Below are positions 6,340 through 12,874 of a stretch of DNA of 13,714 nt, piece by piece (within the stretch, counting starts at the first letter, position 1; each line of letters opens with the position of its first letter). The stretch covers positions 1-13,714 of the forward strand of contig JAIPFN010000144.1 of assembly GCA_021736615.1 (NCBI GenBank), written 5' to 3'. The translations under genes and the position numbers were made by a program. Below the pieces are notes generated by a model. It made no database searches and had not been told where the DNA came from. It saw nothing but the letters and a program-made list of their open reading frames with translations. This DNA is from Phycisphaerae bacterium (lineage in GTDB: Bacteria; Planctomycetota; Phycisphaerae; Sedimentisphaerales; Anaerohalosphaeraceae).

Positions 6340-7080
6340 CTATCTACCCATTCGGCCGCCTGGCCCTCTCGATCCTCTATCGCTGCCGCCTCTGGAACCG
6401 CCGCCTCCGGGACCGCCGCGTGATCTCATTCTTTCCTGCATCCTTGCTCTGTCTTCCGGCGACAAATTGTTCATGTATTCCTGCATACGTTTTTGACGTT
6501 CTTCGTCAGAAAACTGGGGCCTTCCCATTGGGCGGTTTTCTTCTACTCTTTCAGGCTGTTCTTGTTTGTTTTCCTTTTTGTCTTTTTTGTCTGATTTATC
6601 TTTATTGTTGTCATCGTTAGTCGGTTTTGGCGGTTCAGCAAGAATAACCATATCGAAAGGCTTTAGTTTTGATTCCGTTTCGTTCCAGAGGATAGTGACT
6701 TCGTTCGGCGTGATGCCGGTGATCTGGGCATCGCTTACCTTATCGCCGACCTTGTACCATTTATCGGATATGCAGACCTCGTCGCCTAATACCGCGGTCA
6801 CCTGGGATATGGGGTTTTGCTTTTGCGCTACCGGAGGCATGAACAGATTCTTCTTTTTAAGGGCGTCAGTCGCCTCGGTATATTTTAACTGGTATTTCTT
6901 GATGTTTTCTTCACTGCGACCGGGTGAGTTAAGTGCCAGGGCAATGTTTTCAGGTATCTGATTCGAATTGATTACGAATGCAGAAACTTTTGCCCCGATC
7001 AAAAGCGCAAGTAAACCCGAAAGGTACAGCAGTGCCTTTGGTATGTGACGTTTTTTGTTTTTCAAGTTATCAATGTTCAT
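6340..7080 (-). CDS. GspC-like inner-membrane protein, copy 1 (HR-like domain, Gly/Arg-rich tail)
   Basis: This 246-residue protein has one membrane segment (about 14-36) and an HR-like block at about 74-141: LKKKNLFMPP, NP, GDEVCISDKWYKVGD and EVTILWNETESKLKP. The following gene shares this block closely, so the two are tandem paralogues. After the block come a charged linker rich in Lys, Asp and Glu (about 153-183), a helical pair FSDEERQKRMQEY and LSPEDRARMQERM (190-220), and a tail of Gly and Arg (GGPGGGGSRGGSDRGSRG, 222-239). A PDZ domain is absent. The ATG at 7080 has GAAGGA about 9 nt upstream. The gene follows gspM after 49 nt. A GspC role is inferred from the domain pattern and its place between gspM and gspD; homologues may be listed simply as hypothetical. 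Confidence 0.72.
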   Translation of the reverse strand: MNIDNLKNKKRHIPKALLYLSGLLALLIGAKVSAFVINSNQIPENIALALNSPGRSEENIKKYQLKYTEATDALKKKNLFMPPVAQKQNPISQVTAVLGDEVCISDKWYKVGDKVSDAQITGITPNEVTILWNETESKLKPFDMVILAEPPKPTNDDNNKDKSDKKDKKENKQEQPERVEENRPMGRPQFSDEERQKRMQEYMNNLSPEDRARMQERMRSRGGPGGGGSRGGSDRGSRGPGGRMGR

Positions 7081-7097
7081 TGTATTAGTTCCTTCAT

Positions 7098-7112
7098 GTT
7101 ACAATTTGTAAC
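7098..7112. repeat. 15-bp near-perfect palindrome before GspC-like copy 1
   Basis: GTTACAATTTGTAAC has 7-bp arms around one central base. It lies in the 49-nt gap between gspM and the first GspC-like gene, 18 nt before the start codon and just upstream of the ribosome binding site. The one-base centre makes it an unlikely RNA hairpin; it looks more like a dimeric protein-binding site. Function unknown. Confidence 0.45.
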
Positions 7113-7129
7113 TTACGACTTATGGACTT

Positions 7130-7669
7130 TTATTTAATAAAAGTCGAAACCGTGATTGTCAGATCCATTTGACTTCTGTTCTTTGGATCACATTCTATTT
7201 TAAACTCTTCTATTCCCACGAACCATGGGTTTTCGTACAGGCTCGCTAACAGGTCCATTGCCTGGGCGAAAGTGCATTTTCCCTGGCAGTGAAGATTACG
7301 TTTTCTAAAGCCGCATTCATTTGTTTTGTTCGACATCGGCAGTAGATTTAAGTCTTTAAAGTTCACTTTGGCCTTTTTGAGTTGTTCCATGAACTTCTCC
7401 CGGAACTTTGCTCCCGGAATATCTTCTTTCGTCGGAGTCTCAAAAACCGGTACTATATTAAACAATCCGGCTTGTTTAAGCGTCAGCGACCCGTCGCTAT
7501 TCGGCATTACGGAATTAAATTTTGTCTTAACGGCATTAAGTTCCTTGCTTGTTTTCGAGTATTCACTCAGCAGTATGTTCATACCGCCGGAAACGAGTAT
7601 TATAGCCATTAGCACGGCGCCAATTTTGATCGTCTTCTTATCTTTTTCGCTAAGTTTGTTAGGTTTCAT
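7130..7669 (-). CDS. gspM: T2SS platform protein GspM (PilO-like)
   Basis: This is a 179-residue bitopic protein with a basic cytoplasmic N-terminus, one membrane segment (about 15-34), a short coiled region (36-52) and a small periplasmic domain. The C-terminal pattern, a strand, then the helix FAQAMDLLASLYENP, then strands GIEEFKIECDP and DLTITVSTFI, is that of the PilO/GspM ferredoxin-like fold. GspM pairs with GspL in the inner-membrane platform. Sequence conservation in this family is low, so the call rests on topology and position. The start is 5 nt after the gspL stop, which predicts translational coupling. Four cysteines (119, 128, 132, 160) in the periplasmic part are unusual for GspM. 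The 49-nt gap after the gene contains a palindrome. Confidence 0.7.
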   Translation of the reverse strand: MKPNKLSEKDKKTIKIGAVLMAIILVSGGMNILLSEYSKTSKELNAVKTKFNSVMPNSDGSLTLKQAGLFNIVPVFETPTKEDIPGAKFREKFMEQLKKAKVNFKDLNLLPMSNKTNECGFRKRNLHCQGKCTFAQAMDLLASLYENPWFVGIEEFKIECDPKNRSQMDLTITVSTFIK

Positions 7670-7674
7670 CTTGC

Positions 7675-9057
7675 CTATTTCCTGGTCCAGTTTTTATAGT
7701 GGAAGTTTATTCTAAAAGAATACTTCTTGTTCTTTTCGTCGAAGGTCGGTTTCTGTATTATTACTTCGCTAAAATCATTTTTGCTGCTGAGAAACTTTTG
7801 GACGTCTATGATTTGATCATAATTACTTGCATGCGATGCGATAGTGATTTTATCACCTTTTTTAAACGAGATAGAGTCGATCGTCATGCCGCCCGGAGCA
7901 CCTTCGTTTATCAGCGTTGTCAGGTTGATAATATCCGGCCTTTGCGATGCGATAAGTTTTCTGATATTCTGTTGTTTGACGAGTTCGTCGATCTTGTCGT
8001 TTTGATATTTGGCCAGTTCCATTTTATTGATCTGGTTGAACGTAAAGAAAGTCGCCAGCAGCATGACGGCAAAAATCGCTGCCGCCCTGATAAGAGGCGC
8101 AGCCGCCGATGCTTTCTTTTTCTTTTTGTCGATGTTATACAACTCGCTGAACAAATCGAGCGGCGGGTTTTCCTCGTCCAGTGTCAGCAAGGCACATCCG
8201 ATCGCTTCAAGGTACAGGCAGGTTTCCTCTTCGGTAAGGGGCGTCTCGGAGGCGATAGCATGCGGGTTTATCTCTGCGGCCTTTGCCGTTATTTGCACGT
8301 CGTTTAATCCGGCTGCGATTGTCTCGCTAAGAGTTTTCGAGTCGGAGAAAACGTAAAGCGCGGTTTTTTCTGCGGTGTCGAGGCCGAGCATGTCGAGCGT
8401 GTTTCTGAGGTCGTAAATAAACATCTCGCCGCACTTGCGGTCGATGTCGTTCAGGTCGTCGATCCCGATGTCCAGTCTTGCTGCGCCTGCGAGTTTACCG
8501 TCTTCGGATAGAAGAACCTGCGTGTCGGTCTTTCGCATATTCAGTATGATGTACTTTTGCTGCGGAATATCGAAAAGTGTATAGAAGGCTTTGACTATTG
8601 CCTGACTGTTGAGCACGATACCGGCTGCGCCGCATTTTTTGGCAAAATCCATTTCGCCGCTTAGCTGTGCGGACCGGCCGGCGGCAATCGTGATTTGGCA
8701 TTTGTCGGCGACTACTTTGCCGCGTTGGTAGGCGATCTCCATTTGTCCGAGGGGGAGGGGGAGAATTGTTTCGGCCTGCATTCTGACAATCGAATCAAGC
8801 TGAGCGTCGGGGACCTGGGGTATCTCGATGCTGTAGAACGCTACTCCGGGCGGGTCGATTCCGAGGACCGTGCGCGTTTTTGACGGCGATAGACCGGCAA
8901 GGACTTCGCTTATATTCTCTGCCTGGCCGGTATGCTTAAAGAGCAGTTTTACACCGGCAGGAGTTTGCTCGATCTTAACGGTGCAGCATTTGCCGCCGGG
9001 CATTTTGGTAAACGCCGTCGCGGAAGTCATGTCGCTTATTATTTTGTTAGTACTCAC
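7675..9057 (-). CDS. gspL: T2SS platform protein GspL (PilM-PilN-like fusion)
   Basis: A protein of 460 residues with a cytoplasmic actin-like half, one membrane segment (about 321-343, AAAIFAVMLLATFF) and a small periplasmic domain (about 344-460). The N-terminal half shows PilM/GspL features: VLGIDPPGVAFYSIEIPQ (64-81), then LDSIVRMQAETILPLPL (87-103), and the late motif LEAIGCALL (283-291). The half after the membrane has a helix followed by strands, as in PilN or the GspL C-terminus. GspL recruits the ATPase GspE and partners GspM. The start is GTG (9057), which overlaps the gspK stop by four bases (GTGA) and has AGGGAG 7 nt upstream; that tight coupling is why I prefer it over the ATG ten codons in. 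Confidence 0.85.
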   Translation of the reverse strand: MSTNKIISDMTSATAFTKMPGGKCCTVKIEQTPAGVKLLFKHTGQAENISEVLAGLSPSKTRTVLGIDPPGVAFYSIEIPQVPDAQLDSIVRMQAETILPLPLGQMEIAYQRGKVVADKCQITIAAGRSAQLSGEMDFAKKCGAAGIVLNSQAIVKAFYTLFDIPQQKYIILNMRKTDTQVLLSEDGKLAGAARLDIGIDDLNDIDRKCGEMFIYDLRNTLDMLGLDTAEKTALYVFSDSKTLSETIAAGLNDVQITAKAAEINPHAIASETPLTEEETCLYLEAIGCALLTLDEENPPLDLFSELYNIDKKKKKASAAAPLIRAAAIFAVMLLATFFTFNQINKMELAKYQNDKIDELVKQQNIRKLIASQRPDIINLTTLINEGAPGGMTIDSISFKKGDKITIASHASNYDQIIDVQKFLSSKNDFSEVIIQKPTFDEKNKKYSFRINFHYKNWTRK

Positions 9058-10286
9058 AATTTTGCTCCCTGGCAGAAATAAATAATCTGTACGGGTGAAA
9101 GGTCACGGTCGACCACTGTTTCGGTTTGAACAATCGTATCGGTAAGATTTGCAGTGGCGGTACTTCGTATTGTGTAAATGCCTGATCGAAGGGATATCAT
9201 GTCGATGGTGTCTTTCAGTATGTTTTTTTTAAGCGAAGATATTTCGGTAAGCTGCTCGAATGATTCAATGCCGTTAAGCTGCGATTGCCGATACGCGATT
9301 ATATCGTTGACGACTTGTTCATTACCCGAAAACACCGTCAGAAGTACGACCTTCGAGGCGGTGTTGATGTTTATCTTTCCGGGAATGAAATTATTGTCCT
9401 TGACGCAGATTTTATCGATAAGCCCGAGAGCGGTCTGTAAGTCGAGAGTTTTTGGATTCGTGGAGTCGCTTGTCGCGCCTATCAGATCACCGAGTGTTTT
9501 AAAGCCGTTCTTTCGGGTATCTACGATCCATTTGGCCTGATCCTGGGTGATCTCGAGGTTCCGTACAAGCCTGTTTTCAGAAGCACTGTTTATATCCAAT
9601 CTTTTATTGCCTTCCGGATCCTTGTTCGCCTCGCGCGAATAGCAGGTCAGGTAGTTTATCCAGCCTTCGTTGACCAGGACGTTTTCGTCGGCGGTCTCTG
9701 CAAAGGTGTCTTCACCTTGCCGTCCGTAGAAAAGCTCTTCGGTTACTCCCTTGACCCTGAGCAGTTCGCGTATGGTTCTCAGACCCTTGTTCCTTATCCG
9801 GTACGGATAGGGTATGTTCTGGTAGTACCCCTCTTCTGCCGAACCTGGCTTTAAATCGTCGTCCTTGTCACGCCAGTCGAGGATCGAGTTTGCGATTTCT
9901 TCTGTCATGTCGGGCAGATACATAAGTTTTTTCTGGTTAAGGGTATTGATGTTGAGTTTTCCGGCTTCGTCGATAACCTCGACAGAAAAAGTGCATCCGT
10001 TAAGTTCGACATTTTCGAGGTCCTCTGGGTTATCTGCCCACAGATCTCCGAGTGAGTCCGACTCGCGTTCGTCGTCGGTGAGAATCCCTATGGCCGTTTC
10101 CATCCCGGCCCTGCATGCCCACTTGCAGCGAAGTCTATCTCCGCCGGTGGCAGTTATCCGCGTATCCAGACGGCTTGTCTGGGCAACGACAGCCGTGATG
10201 ACGGTAAGTATAACGAATATCCACAAAACCATCACCAGCGATGAACCGCCGCGAGATATTAAATTGTTATAATGTTTTTTTGTCAT
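9054..10286 (-). CDS. gspK: T2SS minor pseudopilin GspK
   Basis: GspK caps the pseudopilus tip with GspI and GspJ. The protein has 410 residues. A basic leader ends in SRGG (11-14), followed by SSLVMVLWIFVILTVITAVV; position +5 of the mature protein is Met, not Glu, as is usual for GspK. Landmark motifs are DEAGKLNINTLN (106-117), then DWRDKDDD (137-144), GSAEEGYY (148-155) and LRTIRELLRVKGV (169-181), which form the helical insertion and the metal-binding region typical of the family. Two more 'INTAS'-type motifs (LDINSAS 230-236, ININTAS 305-311) mark helix-hairpin-helix-like repeats. The length is slightly above the family norm (about 320-330 in enterobacteria). The gene starts 5 nt after the gspJ stop and overlaps gspL by four bases. 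Confidence 0.93.
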   Translation of the reverse strand: MTKKHYNNLISRGGSSLVMVLWIFVILTVITAVVAQTSRLDTRITATGGDRLRCKWACRAGMETAIGILTDDERESDSLGDLWADNPEDLENVELNGCTFSVEVIDEAGKLNINTLNQKKLMYLPDMTEEIANSILDWRDKDDDLKPGSAEEGYYQNIPYPYRIRNKGLRTIRELLRVKGVTEELFYGRQGEDTFAETADENVLVNEGWINYLTCYSREANKDPEGNKRLDINSASENRLVRNLEITQDQAKWIVDTRKNGFKTLGDLIGATSDSTNPKTLDLQTALGLIDKICVKDNNFIPGKININTASKVVLLTVFSGNEQVVNDIIAYRQSQLNGIESFEQLTEISSLKKNILKDTIDMISLRSGIYTIRSTATANLTDTIVQTETVVDRDLSPVQIIYFCQGAKL

Positions 10287-10291
10287 TTTAT

Positions 10292-11002
10292 TTAACCGGC
10301 CTCTTGAGAGCTTGCGTCTTCGGACTCTTCTTCGCTTACGAGTTTTTCCTGTCCGGTTCTCGGAAAGTTTACAATGAACCTTTTCGTTTCAAATTTCGAA
10401 TTATCGAGTGAGTCAATATCTTCCATGTCTTCCGCTTTCGCCGCAGTGAGCGTTACCTGTATCAGCGAAGGAAACCGTTCCATCTCTTCGGGCCACTCTT
10501 CGAGCCACTCATTGTCATCGTAGTAGATGATATTCACGTCGATGATGTTTTCGGCTATCACCGTAAGCATCCCGCCTTTGGTTTCTTCAACTTCTTCGAC
10601 GCCTACTATCGGGCAAAGTCTTCTGCACAGCGTCGATCTGTTTTCTTCTCTTCTGACAAAATACTCAACTTCGTAAAGGTCTCCTTCGATGGCACTGGGC
10701 CTGGCTTTGGCAGGCGAGACTATTCGCATATTCAAACTCACCAAAGGTATGCCGTCCGGCCCTTCTATAGAGCCGATTACCTTCATATTAGTTTTAGTTC
10801 TGTCGCGGTACAGATTCGCCATATCCTTTCGCATCAGATCGGCTGCAAACCTGAGTTCTTCCGACAGAGTAATATTTTCATCAACCGACTTTCTTGCCGC
10901 GATAACCGTTTTCAGCGAGCTAACCGCGACCAAGGCGATAAACGCCCCTATGACCGTCGCGACGACAACTTCAACCAGTGTAAAGCCTTTTTTGTTCATC
11001 AT
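10292..11002 (-). CDS. gspJ: T2SS minor pseudopilin GspJ
   Basis: This 236-residue pseudopilin has a leader MMNKKG and a class III cleavage site before [21 protein letters not shown], with Glu at +5. Family features are [16 protein letters not shown] (49-64), then [11 protein letters not shown] (107-117), STLCRRLCP (123-131) and [21 protein letters not shown] (151-171, the usual late segment before 'P..I.V.L'). GspJ forms the tip complex with GspI and GspK. The ATG at 11002 overlaps the gspI stop (ATGA), and a second in-frame ATG at 10999 is equally possible. The C-terminus is strongly acidic ([13 protein letters not shown]). The next gene, gspK, follows after 5 nt. Confidence 0.92.
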   Translation of the reverse strand: MMNKKGFTLVEVVVATVIGAFIALVAVSSLKTVIAARKSVDENITLSEELRFAADLMRKDMANLYRDRTKTNMKVIGSIEGPDGIPLVSLNMRIVSPAKARPSAIEGDLYEVEYFVRREENRSTLCRRLCPIVGVEEVEETKGGMLTVIAENIIDVNIIYYDDNEWLEEWPEEMERFPSLIQVTLTAAKAEDMEDIDSLDNSKFETKRFIVNFPRTGQEKLVSEEESEDASSQEAG

Positions 11003-11457
11003 CGGCCCCCACCGTTTGAGCCGCTGCCGCCTTCTTCGGGCGTTTCTTCTTCACTTTCTTCGGTCGCAGTGCCCGTTCCGTTTAGCGCAGTCGATACCGA
11101 GATGCTTCTCGGTGCGTTTTCCGATCCCCACGTCACTGTAAGCTGCAGGTTGTAGAGATAGTCGTACTCGCCTTCTTCGCATTTTGCCGACCAGTAGTGC
11201 GTCCCTTCGCTATCTTCGTCGCCAAAATGGCCTTCCATCTGGCCCTGGTTGATGAACTCTTCTATCCCGACATAGTCGATCATCGTTAACTGTCTGTCGA
11301 GCAGGTCCCACGCTATTTCGTATTCTCTGTTGGACCGGACCGCCGTCATGGATTTGGTACTAACCGCACAGACCGAAACAACAGCAAGGCTCAAAATGAT
11401 CGAAGCGACGATCATCTCAATAAGACTAAAACCTTTGTTGTTTCTGAAATCTCTCAT
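10999..11457 (-). CDS. gspI: T2SS minor pseudopilin GspI
   Basis: This 152-residue pseudopilin has the leader MRDFRNNKG, cleaved before [20 protein letters not shown], with Glu at +5. The body has AWDLLDRQL (49-57) and ends with [20 protein letters not shown] (102-121), the usual GspI 'V.W......R.V.L' strand pair. GspI nucleates the tip with GspJ and GspK. A tail of about 25 residues rich in Glu, Gly and Ser ([18 protein letters not shown]) goes beyond the usual family end. Its stop overlaps the gspJ start. The ribosome binding site before ATG 11457 is weak (ATGGTT), and a gap of 64 nt with no recognisable signal separates it from gspH. Confidence 0.9.
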   Translation of the reverse strand: MRDFRNNKGFSLIEMIVASIILSLAVVSVCAVSTKSMTAVRSNREYEIAWDLLDRQLTMIDYVGIEEFINQGQMEGHFGDEDSEGTHYWSAKCEEGEYDYLYNLQLTVTWGSENAPRSISVSTALNGTGTATEESEEETPEEGGSGSNGGGR

Positions 11458-11521
11458 ACTAAACCATTTTAACTATGTTTAAGCGTCTTACTCTTTACAC
11501 CTTACGATTTTGTTTTTTGCT

Positions 11522-12172
11522 TTACGCCTGCAATTCGTCAAGGTCGATTATGTCCAGCTGCATTTCCAATTCGCCCCGTGCTATCTTGACCTTTCCTGTC
11601 GCCGGCGAAATTGAAACCGTAAAGCTTGTTTTTCCATTTCCGATTTTTATCACCGCACTGTCGGCTGTCCCGTAAGGAGTAAACACAATAACTGTTCCGG
11701 GTTCTCTGTCTTTGTCTTTTTTCAGGCTTTCCTGGTCGCCTCTGTTTTCCGGTTCGATCATTTCTATCGACGGAACGATAGTGATCTCTTCTATTCTTAC
11801 CCCTGCTGGCAGCGTAACAGGTTTCGTGTACGGGTTTGAAACTACTACATTTTCCAGTTCATCCGTATCCGGGTTCATTTTTTCATAGGCAATAAAAAAC
11901 CTGCCTTCGTTCTGATCTATCGCCAGGCGGAACTCGGTTTGTTTTTCGACCGCCCCGAGCCTGGCATATTTTGCGGCGAGGTAAAATTCCTTTGCCGCCT
12001 TTTCCAACTGCATATTCTTAAACGTTCCCATGTACAACGCGCCCGCTGCCGTGGCCATAATTGCAACTATCGCGACAACGACGAGTATTTCTACCATCGT
12101 AAAACCGCGTCTTTCCGCTGCCGGCTGTACGCTGGGCGCGGGGCGGTAATTAGTCGTTAAAGATGTCAGCAT
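11522..12172 (-). CDS. gspH: T2SS minor pseudopilin GspH
   Basis: I read a pseudopilin of 216 residues. The cleavage site is RRG before FTMVEILVVVAIVAIMATAAGALYMG, with Glu at +5. The leader is long, 23 residues including YRPAPSVQPAAE. The body fits GspH: AAKEFYLAAKYARLGAVE after the N-terminal helix, then beta strands (TEFRLAID, GRFFIAYE) and a late FTPYGTADSAVIKI segment, comparable to the 'F.P.G......' region of GspH/FimT proteins. GspH lies just below the tip complex in the pseudopilus. I chose ATG 12172, preceded by GAAGG and overlapping the end of gspG by 23 bases. A TTG 36 bases upstream would lengthen the leader further and has nothing to support it. Confidence 0.87.
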   Translation of the reverse strand: MLTSLTTNYRPAPSVQPAAERRGFTMVEILVVVAIVAIMATAAGALYMGTFKNMQLEKAAKEFYLAAKYARLGAVEKQTEFRLAIDQNEGRFFIAYEKMNPDTDELENVVVSNPYTKPVTLPAGVRIEEITIVPSIEMIEPENRGDQESLKKDKDREPGTVIVFTPYGTADSAVIKIGNGKTSFTVSISPATGKVKIARGELEMQLDIIDLDELQA

Positions 12173-12569
12173 TGTCACCTTCGCCGCCTTCTTCGCCGTC
12201 GGCACCAAGACATATCAGGTCATAGCTGCCGGTATTTATCGTTCCTTGCGAAACATAGATATAAGGTCTGTCCCAAGGGTCGTTTATCTGGCTGTCTTTG
12301 AGGTATTTTGGTCCCCATGTTTCTTCGAGTCCGGCAGGCGGCGACAGCAGAGCACCGAGGCCCTCGTCATCGGTCGGAAGTCTTCCGCAGTCAATCGCAA
12401 ATTGTTCAAGCTGGCCTTCGATCAGCGCCATCTGGCTCCTTGCGATCTTGGTTTTAGCTTTTCCGACCTTCTTGAAAACACCCGGTACGATAAAAGCAGC
12501 AAGCATACCAAGGATAATTACAACAACCATAACCTCAACAATAGTAAATCCGTTACGTCTAGCATTCAT
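12150..12569 (-). CDS. gspG: T2SS major pseudopilin GspG
   Basis: This 139-residue protein matches GspG over its full length. It has a short leader MNARRNG and a cleaved class III site FTIVEVMVVVIILGMLAAFIVP, with Glu at +5. Next come the GspG blocks GRLPTDDEGLGALLSPP (62-78), WGPKYLKDSQINDPWDRPY (85-103) and the calcium-site region GADGEEGGEGDNADIFND (122-139). GspG subunits stack to form the pseudopilus that pushes substrates through GspD. The start ATG 12569 has AAGGAAA 7 nt upstream. It follows a 299-nt gap from gspF with a hairpin before it, so it may be expressed as a separate unit, as would suit the most abundant subunit. The gspH start lies inside its 3' end. Confidence 0.96.
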   Translation of the reverse strand: MNARRNGFTIVEVMVVVIILGMLAAFIVPGVFKKVGKAKTKIARSQMALIEGQLEQFAIDCGRLPTDDEGLGALLSPPAGLEETWGPKYLKDSQINDPWDRPYIYVSQGTINTGSYDLICLGADGEEGGEGDNADIFND

Positions 12570-12599
12570 TCTAAAGTTTCCTTTATAAATACATTATCA

Positions 12600-12625
12600 A
12601 TAAAACAGCCTCGGCCAAAGGCCGA
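12600..12625 (-). terminator. Hairpin before gspG, weak terminator or leader structure
   Basis: TCGGCC-AAA-GGCCGA (12611-12625) is a perfect 6-bp stem with a 3-nt loop. In the minus direction it is followed after five bases by TTTTATT, a rather distant U-run. It lies 42 nt before the gspG start, so it could end transcripts from gspF or shape the 5' end of gspG mRNA. Confidence 0.35.
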
Positions 12626-12656
12626 ATCCACAATTCTTAATTCTTAATTATCTTTC

Positions 12657-12668
12657 CTACATTCCGAT
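12657..12668. repeat. 12-bp copy of the gspF 3' end
   Basis: CTACATTCCGAT at 12657-12668 is identical to 12869-12880, which encodes the last three codons and stop of gspF. The two copies flank the 37-bp array and its degenerate unit, like a target-site duplication around inserted DNA. The match ends exactly at 12 bases on both sides. Confidence 0.7.
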
Positions 12669-12705
12669 TATATCGTACCGTCGGCATCTTGCCGGTATTG
12701 TTTTT

Positions 12706-12733
12706 GCGGGCTTTAAGCTCATACTACTTAAAA
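12706..12733. repeat. Degenerate fifth unit of the 37-bp repeat
   Basis: GCGGGCTTTAAGCTC at 12706-12720 matches the core GCGGGCTGGAAGCCC of the array at 12 of 15 positions, and the following bases (ATACTACTTAAAA) resemble the rest of a unit with a 3-bp deletion. Confidence 0.5.
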
Positions 12734-12874
12734 AAAGCCGCGGGCTGGAAGCCCCCGCTACATATTAAACAAAGCCGCGGGCTGGAAGCCCCCGCTACAT
12801 ATTAAACAAAGCTGCGGGCTGGAAGCCCCCGCTACATATCAAACAAAGCTGCGGGCTGGAAGCCCCCGCTACAT
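12734..12874. repeat. Tandem array of four 37-bp hairpin units
   Basis: Units start at 12734, 12771, 12808 and 12845, an exact period of 37 bp; the last is cut short at 12874 inside the gspF end. The core GCGGGCTGGAAGCCCCCGC can fold as a hairpin with a 2-nt bulge. Units 1 and 2 read GCCGCGGG and units 3 and 4 read GCTGCGGG; the linker is ATATTAAAC or ATATCAAAC. The stop codon of gspF falls in the last unit (ATGTAG in minus sense). Similar GC-rich units occur as dispersed intergenic repeats in various bacteria; that is from memory. Being unspaced and so short, it is not a CRISPR array. Confidence 0.9.

Larger units (their letters stand above)
12570..12868. other. Intergenic region between gspF and gspG
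   Basis: These 299 bases hold no gene. They contain four 37-bp repeats plus a degenerate fifth, a 12-bp direct repeat of the gspF end (12657-12668), a small inverted repeat CGGCA-TCT-TGCCG (12682-12694), an 8-bp AT-rich tandem repeat (AATTCTTA twice, 12632-12647) and a hairpin at 12611-12625. No convincing promoter for gspG was found. Confidence 0.6.

Noticed and set aside
7699..8307. Plus-strand frame of 202 codons opposite gspL
   Set aside because: It is antisense to a gene with clear family motifs, and its product is rich in Arg, Phe and Asp without any known pattern.
12682..12694. CGGCA-TCT-TGCCG inverted repeat as an operator or terminator
   Set aside because: The stem is only 5 bp, with no U-run in the transcribed direction and no promoter found next to it.
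12734..12874. 37-bp repeats as a CRISPR array
   Set aside because: The units are joined directly without variable spacers, the period is constant at 37 bp and there are no cas genes nearby. They are tandem hairpin repeats.
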